Origin: Pyxicephalus adspersus
Lineage: Eukaryota; Chordata; Amphibia; Anura; Pyxicephalidae
Direction: 5' to 3'
NCBI RefSeq assembly: GCF_032062135.1
Contig: NC_092859.1
Location: 50,839,331-50,903,330 of the forward strand
DNA length: 64,000 nt
Of the stretch, positions 35,560-47,874 are shown piece by piece. The notes below the pieces were generated by a model, which was given only the letters and a program-made list of their open reading frames with translations, did not search any database and was not told where the DNA came from. A program made the translations under genes and the position numbers. Each line of letters starts with the position of its first letter. Within the stretch, counting starts at the first letter, position 1.

Positions 35560-38500
35560 ACGTGGGTGGACTCAGGATTATTTCCCATAATGTCAAGGGG
35601 CTAAACACCCCTGAAAAACATGTTATTAACTAAACTAAACAGACAACGGGCCCAGGTAGCTTTTATTCAGGAGACCCACTTTCGCCCTAATTCCATCCCA
35701 AAACTCTCCAACCACAAGTTCCCCTTGGTTTACCACAGCTGGTCTCCCAGCTCCAAGTCTAAAGGTGTTAGTATTTTAATCTCAGCAACACTTTATTGAG
35801 AATTGGTCCGTTGTCCAGAAGGTAGATATTTGTTTGTTGAAGGGGTCCCGGAAGGCAGTCTTATTACGCTTGCTGTGGTCTCCCCAAGGCTGGACAAGCA
35901 GCCTGCCTCTCTCCCCTACTAGATGCTATTTTCAAAAAGGGCCTCCTAGTTTTGGGGGAGACCTCAACTTCACACCTGATCCGGAACTAGACTCATCTCA
36001 TTGTTCTGGTAAGCTCCCTTCACTTACTTGCAAGCAAGCTTCTCGATCTTTAGCCCAATTTATATTAATAGCTGTTTGGAGACTCTTCAATCGCTGGACA
36101 GGATTTTACATTCTATTACGCACCCCACTGTTCGTACTCGAGAATATCTTATTTCTGGCTGCCTCACTCTCTTCTCCAGGACGCAACGGCTACCGCTGAG
36201 GTCTCGTCTGAACTGCAGTTCTTCTTCCAGACCAACAACACCCCCGATAGTAATCCCTTTCTGGTTTGGGAGACTCACAAAGAGCAGTAGTCAGAGGCAT
36301 ATTTATTAAACATGCAAACATTAAAAAGGCACGTGAACAGGAGATCGAGAAACTCTTGCAACATATTAGGACCCTAGAAACCTCTCACAAGACTTCCAGA
36401 GACTTGGATAAGGGCAAAGACTTGCAGGCCTTGCGTGAACAATTGGCGACATTGTACAGGTATAAGGCCAAGGCGTCTTTTGCTAAATACAGAAGAGCCT
36501 TTTATGAATTTGGCAACAAAAGCAGCCAAATTTTGGCAAATGCTCTCCGTGAACACAAGGCCCGCTCCTTTCTCCCCTTCATTTCTGAAAGAGATACTCT
36601 AAAACTTTTTTCATACTGATGACATTGCACACTCCTTCCGTAACTTTTATGCCGACCTCTATATTGTCACAAGCCTCTGCTCACCTTCCCAAAATACAGA
36701 CAGATTGGAAGCAATTAAAAGATATCTCACTGGCTCAGGCATGCCGACCCTCCCTTTGGACATTAGAGAGACACTGGAGGCCCCAATCACCCCAGAAGAA
36801 CTCCACAATGCCATTAAAAGTGGCAAATGGACTCCCTATAAATATTTCCTGGACTCCCTGAACTCCCATTTCATTAATGCATACAACTCTATAACAGAGG
36901 GCTCTTGTTTCTCCCTGGACTCCCTACGGGCTACCATTACAGTCATCCCCAAGGAAGGTAAAGACCCATCTTCCTGAGCCGTCCTATCTCATTACTGAAC
37001 CAAGATCTGAAACTGTTTACAAAGATCCCGGCGACTAGATTGCTCAGGGTGGTACATGGACTGGTACATTATGACCAGACTGGTTTTATGCCCGGCAGGG
37101 AGGCTAGAGACAACACTACCAGAGTGCTTCATTGGATTCATCATGCCCATGTTCATTCATGTTACTGGGTGGCAGTTTTTGGACCAAACACTTTTTTGGG
37201 TTTGGGACCCAATATGATGTCATGGATTCGAGCCATATATACACGCCCTACTGCCACAGTAAGGGTAAACAGGGTACACTCTATTCCCTTCCAGATGTTA
37301 AATTGCACGCACCGGGGTTGCCCACTGTCGCCCCTGATTTTCACTCTAACCCTTGACTCCCCACTCCGCACAACAAGGGCCTTGCAGAACATAGAAGGGC
37401 TAATATTTGGTTCTAAGTGCCAAAAAATTGCAGCATACGCACACGACTTCCTGTTTGCAATTTCAAATCCTGTAACTTCGCTCTCCAACTTACTTAGTGC
37501 CTTAGAAGTATACGGCTTCCTCTCAAATTTTAAGATAAATCTCTCTAAGTCAGCTGCCCTCAACATTTTGCTCCATGGACCACAATGTGATCACCTGGTG
37601 TGCTTGTTCGCCTTTAGTTGGGGGCCCCATTCACTTCAATATTTAGGAATCAAAATAACCTGGAACCTGTCCAATCTATTCTCCAATAATTATCTATCCC
37701 TCCTTAACTCCCTCCAAACAGACCTCTACAAGTGGGACCAGAAGGCCTTCTCCTGGATGGGACATATCAAAATTATTTAAATGAACGTCCTTCCTAGGTT
37801 CCTATATGTATTTCAAACTCTCCCCATCAAAGTAACTAGCTCAGTTTTCAAATTACTCTGCTAAAATATTTAGCTTCATCTGGCACAAAAAGATCACCAG
37901 AATCAGTAGATTGCAACTGCGTGCCACTGAAGCTTGCAGGAGGGCAGGGAGTCCCCAACTTTTTTCATTATTATTTAGCAGCTTGTTTGGCTAGAGTTGT
38001 AGATTGGTGCCGTAATGGTAGACCCAAACAATGGGTAGTGTTAGAACAATGCTCCTCCCCCTTCCCTTTATGTTCCTTAGCAAGGCTCCAAGTCTCGGCT
38101 GCTCCCACTCCTAAAGCACACCCCACAATAGGTTACACTTGGGAACTATGTGCTCCCTACCTCCACAAACTGGGCCTTTCACCCTTTCCATCTCTACTAT
38201 TTCCTATTCTTGCTAACCTTCATGAAAAGGGGATTTTCAGAGCAACTCATTTCCTTACTTCACATAGGTGGGTTTGGAGAGCTGACTTCAGCGTCTCTAG
38301 ATTTTGGGCAACGAGGGTCTCAGACATGCCCTTTCCACACTTTTTACCCTTCTACAAGGCTCCCACCCACAATCTTTCCCAATAGGTTTCACTAATCCAA
38401 CTTCAGAATCCTATCCCAGTGGTATCGTACCTTACCCCAGAAAAACTACACAAACGCACATCGGCACTTGGATCCTTCCTACATATTTTGGGACTGCCCC

Positions 38501-39402
38501 GCAACTCAATCTTTCTGATCTTTGGTTAGGGACATTTCCCAACGCATTACAGATTGCCAGATCCTAGAGGGACCTGCCTTCTTTCTTCTACAACACAATC
38601 CTTTTTCAGAAAGAATGTACAGGAACTCGGTGCTCAGACACTTGGTTGTGGCTGCCAATTCATGTATGGCGGCTTACTGGAAGAAGGTGTATCCACCTCC
38701 TATTCAGTTATGGTTGCGAAGGATCAACGAGATCCACCATATGGAAGACTTGACTTTCTCGCTACGAGGAATGATTAGAAGATTTTTCAATACATGGTTT
38801 TACTGGTCACGATTTCTTATGTCGGCAGAATACGTTAGCTACCTGGGCCCATCACCATAATCATCATCATCCTCATCTTGACCAATAGCAACACTACTTC
38901 TTGCACACTCCTTCCTTGTCCTCATCTTAACCTCCCTCTCTGACCTCTTGGTACTATCACAGGGTGGGAGTCACGCTTTCAAGGGCCACATTGACACTCC
39001 CCTAAGATTTCCAAGGTAACCACACATACCTTGGTTTAATAGTTCCTGGGAATATGATAACAATGAAAGGGAGAGCAATGTCATAGAATAACCACCTGAA
39101 AAGTTAACTGTTTTCCAGATACCTCATGACAAGATACAGGTATTGGGAACAACCTGATCCCATACAGTTTTATATAAGTGGAATATTAATTTTTCCTATT
39201 TATTTTGTTTGCCTTTTTGAAATTGTTGCACTATTTTATACAAATATATATATATATATTTTGTATCTTGTACTGTTGTATTTTCAGTTGTTTAAAGCCT
39301 TTGCTGTAATGAACCCCTCCCCCCCCCCTCCCTTAACTCTACCTCTACATTCCCTTTTCTTCTTCAGCCCCCTCCCCTTTCCCTTTTGTTTAAAAAAAAA
39401 AA
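35560..39402 (+). pseudogene. L1/Tx1-type LINE, nearly full ORF2, dead
   Basis: The longest LINE relic here. Endonuclease: NVKGLN-like sequence near 35600, then FIQETHF (the catalytic QETH) and SKGVSILIS, then SRISYFW where SRIDYF is expected. Linker: LVWETHKE and RGIFIKHA (36266-36619). Reverse transcriptase: PEELHNAIKSGKW, VIPKEGKDP, then DQTGFMPGREARDNTTR, RGCPLSPLIF and AYAHDFL (YADD with D to H). Motif A (xDxxKAFD) is missing, replaced by a junction near 37180. C-terminal part: WHKKITRI, then MYRNSVLRHLVVAANS and AAYWKK-PPPIQLWL (to 38860). The 3' UTR has a C-run at 39317-39326 and ends in an A-run at 39391-39402. There are at least six frameshifts or stops. Confidence 0.9.
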
Positions 39403-40730
39403 GCTCCCTGAAAAGCTGAGGGGCTGGCTAGATGACCAAACAATAACAGGAAAAGTGAAATTTTACAGCCCTGACTAAAAAAAAGACTATATAGAGCTAC
39501 TTATATGACCTTATGACCAAAGCCACCATTCACCAAATTAGCGATATATAAACTGAAAAAAATTAAGTGGTGCTAAAAGTCCCAAGAACAATCTACTTCT
39601 CTGGAGGTCAGAAGAAACAAAATATGGAGGATCCCAAAGTTTCTGCACTTATGCCTGAGAAACAATCTGACAATGTCAAACTAAATGTCTAATTACCCCT
39701 GTACAGACCATAATAACTGGCTTTGGAAGTTATTGTTAACTGATAAAGGGACACCTAAGTGGCATTTGGTGTCTACACAAAAGCCTGCAGAAAATCATCA
39801 TCTTAGTGAAAAGGAAAATGCAATAAGGTCCCGGCATACTTTGCCCCAAGTTTAAACAATTTTAAAACAAGTTTAAACAAAAAACCCCAAAGCTTTAAAA
39901 TGTGAAGTCTACATTTATGACCTTGTAACCTCTTTAAACCCAGCCCCATCCTGAATCCTCAAAATTGCATGACCAGATGGTTGACAACCTCTTCCTCTTC
40001 CTCTTCTCCACCAACTATTCCCCGTCCCCCCTTTTTTTCCCTTTCTTATCTCCACCTCTCCTTCCTTCCTCCCCTTGACACCCAGGCAGGGGTTTAAGCA
40101 TTTATAAAAGTTGACACTATTGACCTTCCAATTCAAGCAGTGGATGTAATTCCTTTCTTTAAGCTCAGAACATACCTTTCGGCGCTATATAGCCAACAAT
40201 AGACTTTGACATTCACCGATAATATAACCACAACATACTTCAGTAATAAGTAGCTGCTGTTTATGTTACAAATGAGTTGCTCCCCCTTGTGTTCCATAAT
40301 CTCAGATGCTGCAATCTGTTTTGTTTTTGTTTGTTTGTTTTTTACTGTTCTCAATAAACTGTTTATCATCTTTTGTAAAACCTAATAAAAAATATTGAAA
40401 CTCAGATGTGAAATTTGTACAAAGTCAGTTTTAACTTTAATAATTCAATTTGGTTTCTAAAAGACGGCTGGTTACTAGGATAACTACTAAGTAGTTACTA
40501 AATAAGTTCCAGAACAACTTTAGGAGATATGACATACCATGGACCATCTTGCTTTTGTCTAAACCTTCCTTCTGTCCGGATTTATGTCTGAAAGCGGTAC
40601 ATTGTTTTTAATGAAAATTTGTTTTGCAGTATAGTATAATAGTATAGTAAAGTTTGAAACACAAAATCATGCCAAAATAATAAATCATTTAAAAAAAAAT
40701 AAGTAAATATTTTACTCCTACTATTATAGT
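39403..40730. other. No gene; possible second LINE tail
   Basis: Sequence at 40350-40402 (CAATAAACTG... CCTAATAAAAAATATTGAAAC) looks like another L1 3' tail, but there is no coding part. Pyrimidine-rich at 39985-40080. Confidence 0.3.
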
Positions 40731-40799
40731 ATACTGTAAAATAAATGTTCATAAAAAATTCTCGCCACTCCTGAAACAAAACATCCACACGCACCAACG

Positions 40800-41008
40800 T
40801 CACCGGGAACTCCCCGGTGACTCATCAGATGCAGAGGATGCTGGCCGGAGGAAGAGAGAAAACGGGAAGGACGATGGAGGACGCCAGTGGGTAAGGCTCG
40901 ATTTATCATTCCTTTTTTTACATTGGTTTAGCTACCGGAATGTGACTCGAGGTTATCGCTTTCAGCATTTTTTACCCCGAGTCACACTCGGGGTTACCGC
41001 TCAGCTGG
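40800..41008 (-). mobile_element. piggyBac-type terminal region at TTAA
   Basis: Read on the minus strand from the TTAA at 41009-41012, it starts CCAGCTGAGCGGTAACCCCG and carries an inverted pair around AGTCACACTCGGGG. The same layout (CTAGCGGTAATCCCGAGTG, then inverted AGTCACACTCGGGG) forms the left end of the piggyBac element at 41308. The other end of this copy could not be located. Confidence 0.55.
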
Positions 41009-41198
41009 TTAATAAAAGGAAGTAGTCCACCTCCATCCTTCCATAAAAGACGTCCTATAATGATTAGATGTTACACTAGGTGCATTTTTATGCATTCTGC
41101 AGACCAGCACAAATTTCCTTTATGCTGCCCTTAAATGTGCTGAACTGCATTTTACCGTTTAAATCAAGTTCAGCATTGCAACTCAAGTCAGGGTAATG

Positions 41199-41307
41199 GG
41201 CCTGATTTATTAAAGTTCTCCCTGGAAAGTATGCACTTTCATCAGTAAAGCTGGGTGACCCAGCAGATCTGGAATGGATTCCTTAAAAGTCATTTGCTAT
41301 TTGTTAG
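41199..41307. mobile_element. Palindromic MITE family C, copy 3, left half
   Basis: From GGCCTGATTTATTAAAG through TGGGTGACCCAGC and GGAATGGATTCC to CTATTTGTTAG, then broken by the piggyBac element. The right half resumes at 44349. Confidence 0.9.
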
Positions 41308-41570
41308 CCCCCCTAGCGGTAATCCCGAGTGTGACTCAGGGTGGAAAAAACATTCAAAAAGCGGCAACCCCGAGTCACACTCGGGGTAACTTTGGGAGCC
41401 TTCCTTACCTCTGCTCCGCGCTCCAGCGGCGATCAAAAGATCCCGCTGTGATCCCGGGGTGCCTGTTTGTCGGGGGGCGTGGCCGGGCAGGAAATTTCAA
41501 AGCAGATTACTGAGTAATCTGCTTTTAAATGCTGCCTGGGTTCCTGCCACGCCGCTGCTCGCATCCGCAG

Positions 41571-41619
41571 TTAGATGCGATGCACCATGCAGGATTTCTG
41601 CATGGTGCATCACATCTAA
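41571..41619. repeat. Perfect-stem hairpin in piggyBac 5' region
   Basis: Two 22-bp arms with one mismatch (core GATGCACCATGCAG / CTGCATGGTGCATC) and a 5-base loop. A second hairpin, AAAGCAGATTAC / GTAATCTGCTTT, lies at 41500-41526. Confidence 0.9.
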
Positions 41620-42078
41620 CTGCAGATGCGATCATCAATATTAAATTCCGGTGGTGATGCCAGTGGCGATTTCCCGCTGGCATTACCCCCAGAATTTACT
41701 ATAGCTGCTCGCATCACCTGGAGATCAGCCTCCAGGTGTGGTGGATCTAGGGGGGTGAGCAGGGCGGGGACATCCCCACCGCATCACCCAGCAAGATGTG
41801 ACATCTTCCAGGTGATGCGGTGGAGTGATGGATTGTCGGGGTGGGAAATTTAAAAGCAGATTACATAGTAAAATACACATAAAAACATATAATAAAAAGT
41901 ATAAAAACCCATTTTAGTGCACCAAGCATCATTGTCCAGTGCCCTGATTTACATTTTGCCCACTATTAGCCCTGACCTTGATCTGACCTTTTGATGGCTT
42001 ATAAATCACTTCCTGAATGTATCATTTCATCGCTTTGTCTTTGACCTTGATTGTTCCTGACTGATAGCTGGAGACCAC

Positions 42079-44010
42079 ATGGCATCCAAAAGGCATCTCG
42101 CCGGTGCAAGCGCTGTTTTGGGGGAATTTGAACGATAGCGATTTGGAGTCTCTTGTGGAATTGAGCAACAGTTTGAATGACTCTGAACTTGAGGTCAGTG
42201 CTGTGCGCACATGGTGTCCTATTGACCTTGATGTGGACCAGGCAGCACCGCCAAGATTCCCATTCACCGGTGCACCTGGGATGAAAATTGAGGCTGAATG
42301 CGATGAACCCCTGGCATACCTGAAGTTGTTTTTGACCGATGAAGTTATCGAAAAAAATGTTGCGGAGACAAACAGGTAAGCCGCTCTTGATTTTGCTTTT
42401 TAAAATTTTTTGCTAATTTTTTTTATTCAAACATGTATGCTGCTTTGTGTTTGCTAATTTTTAAAAAATTTTTATGCCAACATGTGTGCTGCTCTGTGTT
42501 TGCTAACTTTTTAAAATTTTTTGCTAATTTTTTTTTTTTTTTTTTTTTATGTAAACATATATGCTGCTCTGTGTTTGCTAACATATTACTTGCAACCTTC
42601 ACAATATAAAAGAACATATCCTAAAATACATTTTTTATTTTGTTTTTATGCAGGTACGCTGGACAACAACAAGGTGCTCCACACCTGAGGTTTGCAAGAA
42701 GCAGAAAGTGGGAACCTGTGAACAAAGATTACATTTGGCTGTTTTTGGGCTTGCTGATCCTGCAGGGAGTTGTGGGCAAACCCGTGCAGAAGTGGTACTG
42801 GTCCAAGAATAAAATGATTGCCACTCCATTATTTGGCACAGTGATGCCAGAATACCCTCATCATGAAGTACCTGCACTTCGCAAACAATGAAGAATTTGA
42901 TGGGACTACCCATCCTGCACCAAAACTCAAGAAAATTTGGGAAGTGTCTCAGATGACTCTACAAAATTCCAGCAAACCTATGTGTCAGAAAGAGATGTCA
43001 GAATTGACGAAAGTCTAATGGCTTACAAGGGGAGGCTCAGCTGGGTGCAGTACATTGCGTCAAAGAGGGCACGATTTGACATGAAAACGTATATGCTGTG
43101 TGAATCCTCATCTGGCTACATCTGGAATACGGTACTGTACACTGGAAAAGGGACACAGTTCAACCCCAGATACAGCCATTATGGATTGGCAACATCTTCA
43201 GTGCTATCCCTCATTGAGCCATTGCTAGGTCAGGGCTATTGTGTCACAACTGGCAATTTCTACACCTCTCCTGAGCTTTATGAGTTCCTTCTGCAACACA
43301 GAACAGATGCGTATGGAACTGTTAGGGCTAACTGGCGCAACCTGCCAGCACTGTTTGCAAAAGGAAGCTGAAGACAGGAGAAATTGTTGCCTGGCAGAAA
43401 GGAAAGATGATGGCCCTGAGATGGCGTGACAAGAAAGACGTGTGCCTGATGAGTACTGTACATGATGCCTTCACTGTTCTGGTACACACAAAATGTGGAA
43501 AAGAAGTGATGAAGCCACAGGTGGTGATTGACTACAACAATACGTCGACAGAGCTGACCAAGCCATGACATTCTAACCAGCAATGACAACAGCAAAGGAA
43601 GTACTACAAGAAGATTTTCAGGCATCTAGTTGAGCAGTGCCTATGGAATGCCTACATTCTGTACAAAAAAAAATAGTCAGAGGGCTGTGAATCATTCAGA
43701 CTTCATTTTGCAAGTATCTGAATCCATAGTCAAGAACCACCAAACACCATCAGTGGCTATGAATAGACCTGGACGTCATGCTTCCACCAATGTCAACCCA
43801 GAACGCCTGACCGGTCGTCACTTCATTGAATACATCCCACCAACCCAGAAAAAGGCAGCACCTACAAGGATGTGCATGGTTTGCTGCTCAAAGATCGATG
43901 ACAGAGGAAGGAAGAAACGCAAGGAAACCAGGTTCTACTGTCCTGACTGTGATGTTGGACTTTGTGCAGCACCCTGCTTCAAAATCTACCACACCCGGGA
44001 TGTCTACTAA
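42079..44010 (+). pseudogene. piggyBac-type transposase, broken, one intron
   Basis: Would cut and paste the surrounding element at TTAA-type sites. Exon 1 runs from ATG 42079 (frameshift before 42104) to 42375; exon 2 from 42654 to 44010. Recognisable blocks in order: LKLFLTDEVI, NRYAGQQ (formed only after splicing), MKYLHFANNEEFD, VRIDESLMAYKGRL (first catalytic Asp, codon 43006-43008), SKRARFDMKTYMLCESSSGY, TTGNFYTSPELY (second catalytic Asp replaced by Gly, codon 43252-43254), DKKDVCLMSTVHD, a damaged YN...VDRADQ block (third Asp region, the MGG part missing), KYYKKIFRHL, WNAYILY, TGRHFIEYIPPT, and a C-terminal Cys-rich zinc domain (CMVCC...CPDCDVGLCAAPC...YH) that is intact. I count five or more frameshifts, so it makes no enzyme. 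It is closer to vertebrate PGBD4-like and Xenopus Uribo proteins than to the insect type. Confidence 0.9.
42376..42653 (+). other. Intron of the piggyBac transposase gene
   Basis: ACAG|GTAAGC donor and TTTTATGCAG|GT acceptor; splicing gives NRYAGQ across the junction, a conserved transposase block. Its 278 bp include about three degenerate ~60-bp units with ATGCTGCTCTGTGTTTGC and a long T-run. Confidence 0.85.
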
Positions 44011-44348
44011 ATATGTAAATATTTTTTTTTCTAAAATCTGCATTTAATTTATATTATTATTCATCAATATTATTGCACCCTTGTTTGGAAAATTTCAGTG
44101 AGAAATTTTTGATAAAAAAGTATTTTTTGACCATTGTTGTGGTCTAATATTTCATTATTTTTTATAATTATGATTTATAATTATGTATTATATTATAATT
44201 TATGATTATAATATAATAAATAAATATAATTCTTATACCCGGGAATTAATCCTAAAAATTACAGGCCCACAAACAAAAAATTCTATGCAAAAAAAAATAG
44301 GGATCACTTTTTGCATCAAAAAACTGACAGAATCAGAACGCTAGGGGG

Positions 44349-44462
44349 TTAGCAAATGTTTTCAATCCTGAACCAGATCCATTCCAGGTTTGCTGGATCA
44401 CCCAGCTTTACTGATGAAAGTGCATTCTCTCCAGCCTTGGAGAGCTTTAATAAATCAGGCCC
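44349..44462. mobile_element. Palindromic MITE family C, copy 3, right half
   Basis: From TTAGCAAATG through GGTTTGCTGGATCACCCAGC to AATAAATCAGGCC; it completes the half at 41199-41307. Confidence 0.9.
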
Positions 44463-46829
44463 AGTGTGATGGGAACACAACTTAAAAACGTATGCACAAG
44501 TTAGTAATGATAAATACTAAACTACGGACACTGAAAAAAGATTCTAGTCAATTGTGTTAGCTACCCATTTACAGAAATGCAGGAAAAATGTAGTTTTAAG
44601 GACTAAAATCTTGGAATTATACAAACACACCCTACCATACGCATGTAACCAGCAAAGCTGTAGATTACATTGCAATAAATTTCTTTTTAATACCTGATTG
44701 TAAATCCCACCTTACTTCTATCTACAGATAATATTTATAAATATATTGCATAGTGTACACTTTTTATTTTTGTGAATAATAAAAAATTGCAGATGGCTAT
44801 GCAATATTTTTTTACTTCAAACCAGCAGATTTTGCACTCCAATCTACTTTCCAGCTTTTTAAAAAGCTATCTTACCACTGTTAATATTCAATCTCTTAAC
44901 AGACATCACTCCTTTCCCCATGAAATTAGGCTCAGTATGATTTGCAAATAAAATGTTGTGTTTATTTGCAAAAGCAAGTTTTTGTACAAATATCAATTTA
45001 AAAAAAATGCATGACTAAATGTTTCTACAAAAACATAAAATTGACCAAAACATAATATAGTTATAGTTAAACAGCATGCTCGTACTGTTAGAATTAGAAA
45101 ATCTGGTAATTTGAAAACAATATGGTGTAAACAGAATAATACAACATTATACAATTATTGTGCTTGGCCTTTCTTAAAGAACCTTTAATTGACATATTTT
45201 AAGCCTTTTTCTCTAACAAATTGTCACACAGACCTAATCCTTTTCCAAACTTTTGTACAATTCAGAGATTTTTACAGACAATGGTCAAAGTAAGGGAAAA
45301 TTTTTAGAGAAACGTGTAGATAGGAGAAACCACCCACAAATGTCCCACAAGTTATCTGCTCACAAGTGCACATAAATGACCACCCAGGATTGCTGGTTGG
45401 CCATTCATGTGCTGAGCTGTGCATATGCTGCTCAATTTTTTTGTTTTTTTTTTTTTGTTTTTTGACAGTTCCTCAAGGCAATCAGCCAGGTAAGAAGGAT
45501 TATTGCAGAATGGGCACTGCCTGTCCCTTTTTGTAAAAACGACCTGCTTGATTGAACTATTTGACTGAACTAGTACTTTATTAGTTGGCACTATCAAATA
45601 TTTTGATTTGATGAAGTTTTATTTTGGAAGCAAGTGAATTCCCCTAGTAACCACGAATTACCTTAGTAACATAGTGCAGGAGTGGCTTAACTATCTACCT
45701 GTCTAACTAAAATATAGGTTTTAAATAAATGGTTTAAACTTAGAGATACATACAGACATGAAAACATAAATTGCCAATGTTCAGGCTGTTATGCTAACCC
45801 TTTGGCTATGACAGTTTAAATTACTTACAACAATTCTAACTTTTTCTGCTGTTTCTGATCAGCAAAAATGTTACAGGTTAGTGACTCAGAAAGTAATAAA
45901 TATGGTATAGAAACAAACTATATACCAAGCAGCATTTCAGGAAGGAGATCAGCAATGACTAATTTAATAGATTACTTCCTTAAAGTAAATTCATATGTGT
46001 TTCTGTAATTTTTAAAATAAACCTCAGTGCCCTCTGTAGATTAAGTGCCTGTGAGAAAGTGAGTAGAAATAAAAGACAGAGGCTGCGTTTAAATTCATGA
46101 TGAATCATGTTACGTGCCTTCATTATGAGGCTGTGCAGACCTGTCCTGCAGATTTCATCACACTGCAGATATCTGAGTTCTTGCCAGCTGCAGTGGATCA
46201 GTGTACTGGGATTTTCATTGCACACAGCAGCAGATGTCTTCTCTACTTGCCCTTCATGGAAAGAAGGGAAAATACAACACCTTTTTTTTTCTGCAGACAT
46301 CCATAAATGACAGCATATCTGTTTCCATAATTTTCAAGTCTCAGCAAACATTATAAGATAAAACAATTAATTCCATATGCCTACTAGCATTTTGTCGTGA
46401 GAAGGAAAGGAAGGTTATTTTTTCAGTCTTATCAAGTAAAAACATTTTTCTGCTCATAAAAGTAGAAATAGAATTAATGGATAAAGTCAAATGCAATTCC
46501 TGCAAAACATTATTATTTGAGAGGATGCATATGCTGAAATATTTTAAATGTATTCAATAAAATAGACACTTGGGAGTGTTTACTGTGTGGAACCAAGAAA
46601 ATTGAGTTAGGTTTGTAACCATTTAATTTTTTTTTTTACTTTAAATCTTTTAGGCACTGCCATTAGTAGTGCATAGTTTTGATTCTAAAATTAATATTAA
46701 CCTTAGCCTAAAAAAAGAAAAATAATGCAGCCACCAAATCTAGGAACTTGTGATCTACAGCAAATTACATGTTTTGTTACTGGTTTAGATATGTGTCAAA
46801 ACATGTAAAACGTGCCTTGAATCAGTCCT
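44463..46829. other. No gene; one family B fragment
   Basis: Family B block at about 45490-45560 (TATTGCAGAATGGGCACTGC). Otherwise AT-rich DNA without recognisable exons. Confidence 0.35.
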
Positions 46830-47168
46830 ATGCTGTCCTGGATTCTTCCTTCATCATCTGCATACTTGATTTCACTTATATACCTAAAACTGTCTTTTCA
46901 CAGTGTTGGCCCTATAATTGAATGCACTCCAAGGTTGCCAACGGCCTTTCAAAGGTGTCTGTTTTTTAAACTGTTCTGCAGCTCCACTGTTTCTCAGCTT
47001 TCCTCACCCACAACATCTTCATCGTTTGACCAAGTCTTTGATCCCAACACCAAGCTTATCCAGCATCCTGAGGACCTTTACATGGACAGGGTCCAGCCAA
47101 AGCCTCCTGACAAATATGCATTTTTGGACAGCAAGATAGCAATTTCAGTCCCTGGTTTGCGCAAGTAA
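46830..47168 (+). CDS. Unidentified open frame, 112 codons
   Basis: I do not recognise it. The second half (SFDQVFDPNTKLIQHPEDLY and DKYAFLDSKIAISVPGLRK) has ordinary protein-like composition, while the first half is leucine/serine-rich. There is no start context, no clear splice site, and no membrane or zinc motif. It may be a chance frame, an exon, or a transposon remnant. Confidence 0.2.
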   Translation: MLSWILPSSSAYLISLIYLKLSFHSVGPIIECTPRLPTAFQRCLFFKLFCSSTVSQLSSPTTSSSFDQVFDPNTKLIQHPEDLYMDRVQPKPPDKYAFLDSKIAISVPGLRK

Positions 47169-47267
47169 AATAACAACATTTGCACTTTACTACACAGTTT
47201 TTATATATTAATATATAGTATTTATATATCAGCAATATATTATGCAGTAATATTGCATACCATGCAA

Positions 47268-47480
47268 TATATTATGCAAGTCCATAGTCATGTCATTAGC
47301 TGTTCCTCAAAGGGGCTCACAATTTAATGTCCGTACCATAGTCATATGTCTAATATAGTCTTCAATCAATGCATGTTTTTGGAATGTCGGAGGAAACCGG
47401 AGTACCCAGAGTAAACCCATACAAATAAGTGTTCTGAAGTCAGTGTTGCAAAGGCTATAGAGTTATCATTCTGCCCCTAT
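47268..47480 (-). mobile_element. V-SINE-like SINE, copy 3
   Basis: On the minus strand: AGCCTTTGCAACACTGACTT, then GTATGGGTTTACTCTGGGTA, CTCCGGTTTCCTCCGACATT and CCAAAAACATGCA, then the 3' block AAATTGTGAGCCCCTTTGAG. Part of the tRNA-like head is deleted. Confidence 0.8.
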
Positions 47481-47874
47481 TCACTTGTTAGGAGTTTTCA
47501 AGATCCCATGTTAGATTTCTTTTTATGAGCTACAAACAATTCAATAATTTATCTGTAACAAAAGACAAACATTATATACATGTAATCAGACTTTCATGGT
47601 ATTACTACCATAAAAGCCTTGTCTAAATAGGTGGTGGCACTGGTGGGCTCATGGCTTGAGCCAGGACAGGCTCTTTGTTGTATGTCAAGTCTTTTATGAA
47701 ATTGCATATTGTTACTGACAACTCAAGCAACAACCCATACTCATGTTTCACTTTTCATGGCACCAACCTGCACTGACCAACCCCAAATACCCATCCACCT
47801 ATAGTTCATAGAAGGATGGCATAGGATGCTGTGCAAATAAAAATCAACTCCCCCCATTAAAAGGACTGTATGGT

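Larger units (their letters stand above)
41308..44348 (+). mobile_element. piggyBac-type DNA transposon inserted at TTAG
   Basis: Ends CCCCCTAGCG (left) and CGCTAGGGGG (right) are inverted. TTAG flanks both (41304-41307, 44349-44352); joining the flanks across one TTAG restores the palindromic MITE of family C, so TTAG is the pre-insertion target. piggyBac transposases normally use TTAA. The left subterminal 560 bp are full of palindromes; the right 330 bp is AT-rich. Inside lies a broken transposase gene with one intron. Confidence 0.9.

Noticed and set aside
37162..37566. 134-codon minus-strand frame, and others opposite LINE relics
   Set aside because: Shadow of the L1 reverse-transcriptase frame on the other strand.
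45352..45597. Frame with CPFCNNPSYLADC, zinc-knuckle-like
   Set aside because: The cysteines fall in a family B repeat (TTGCAGAATGGGCA) that recurs in other frames elsewhere.
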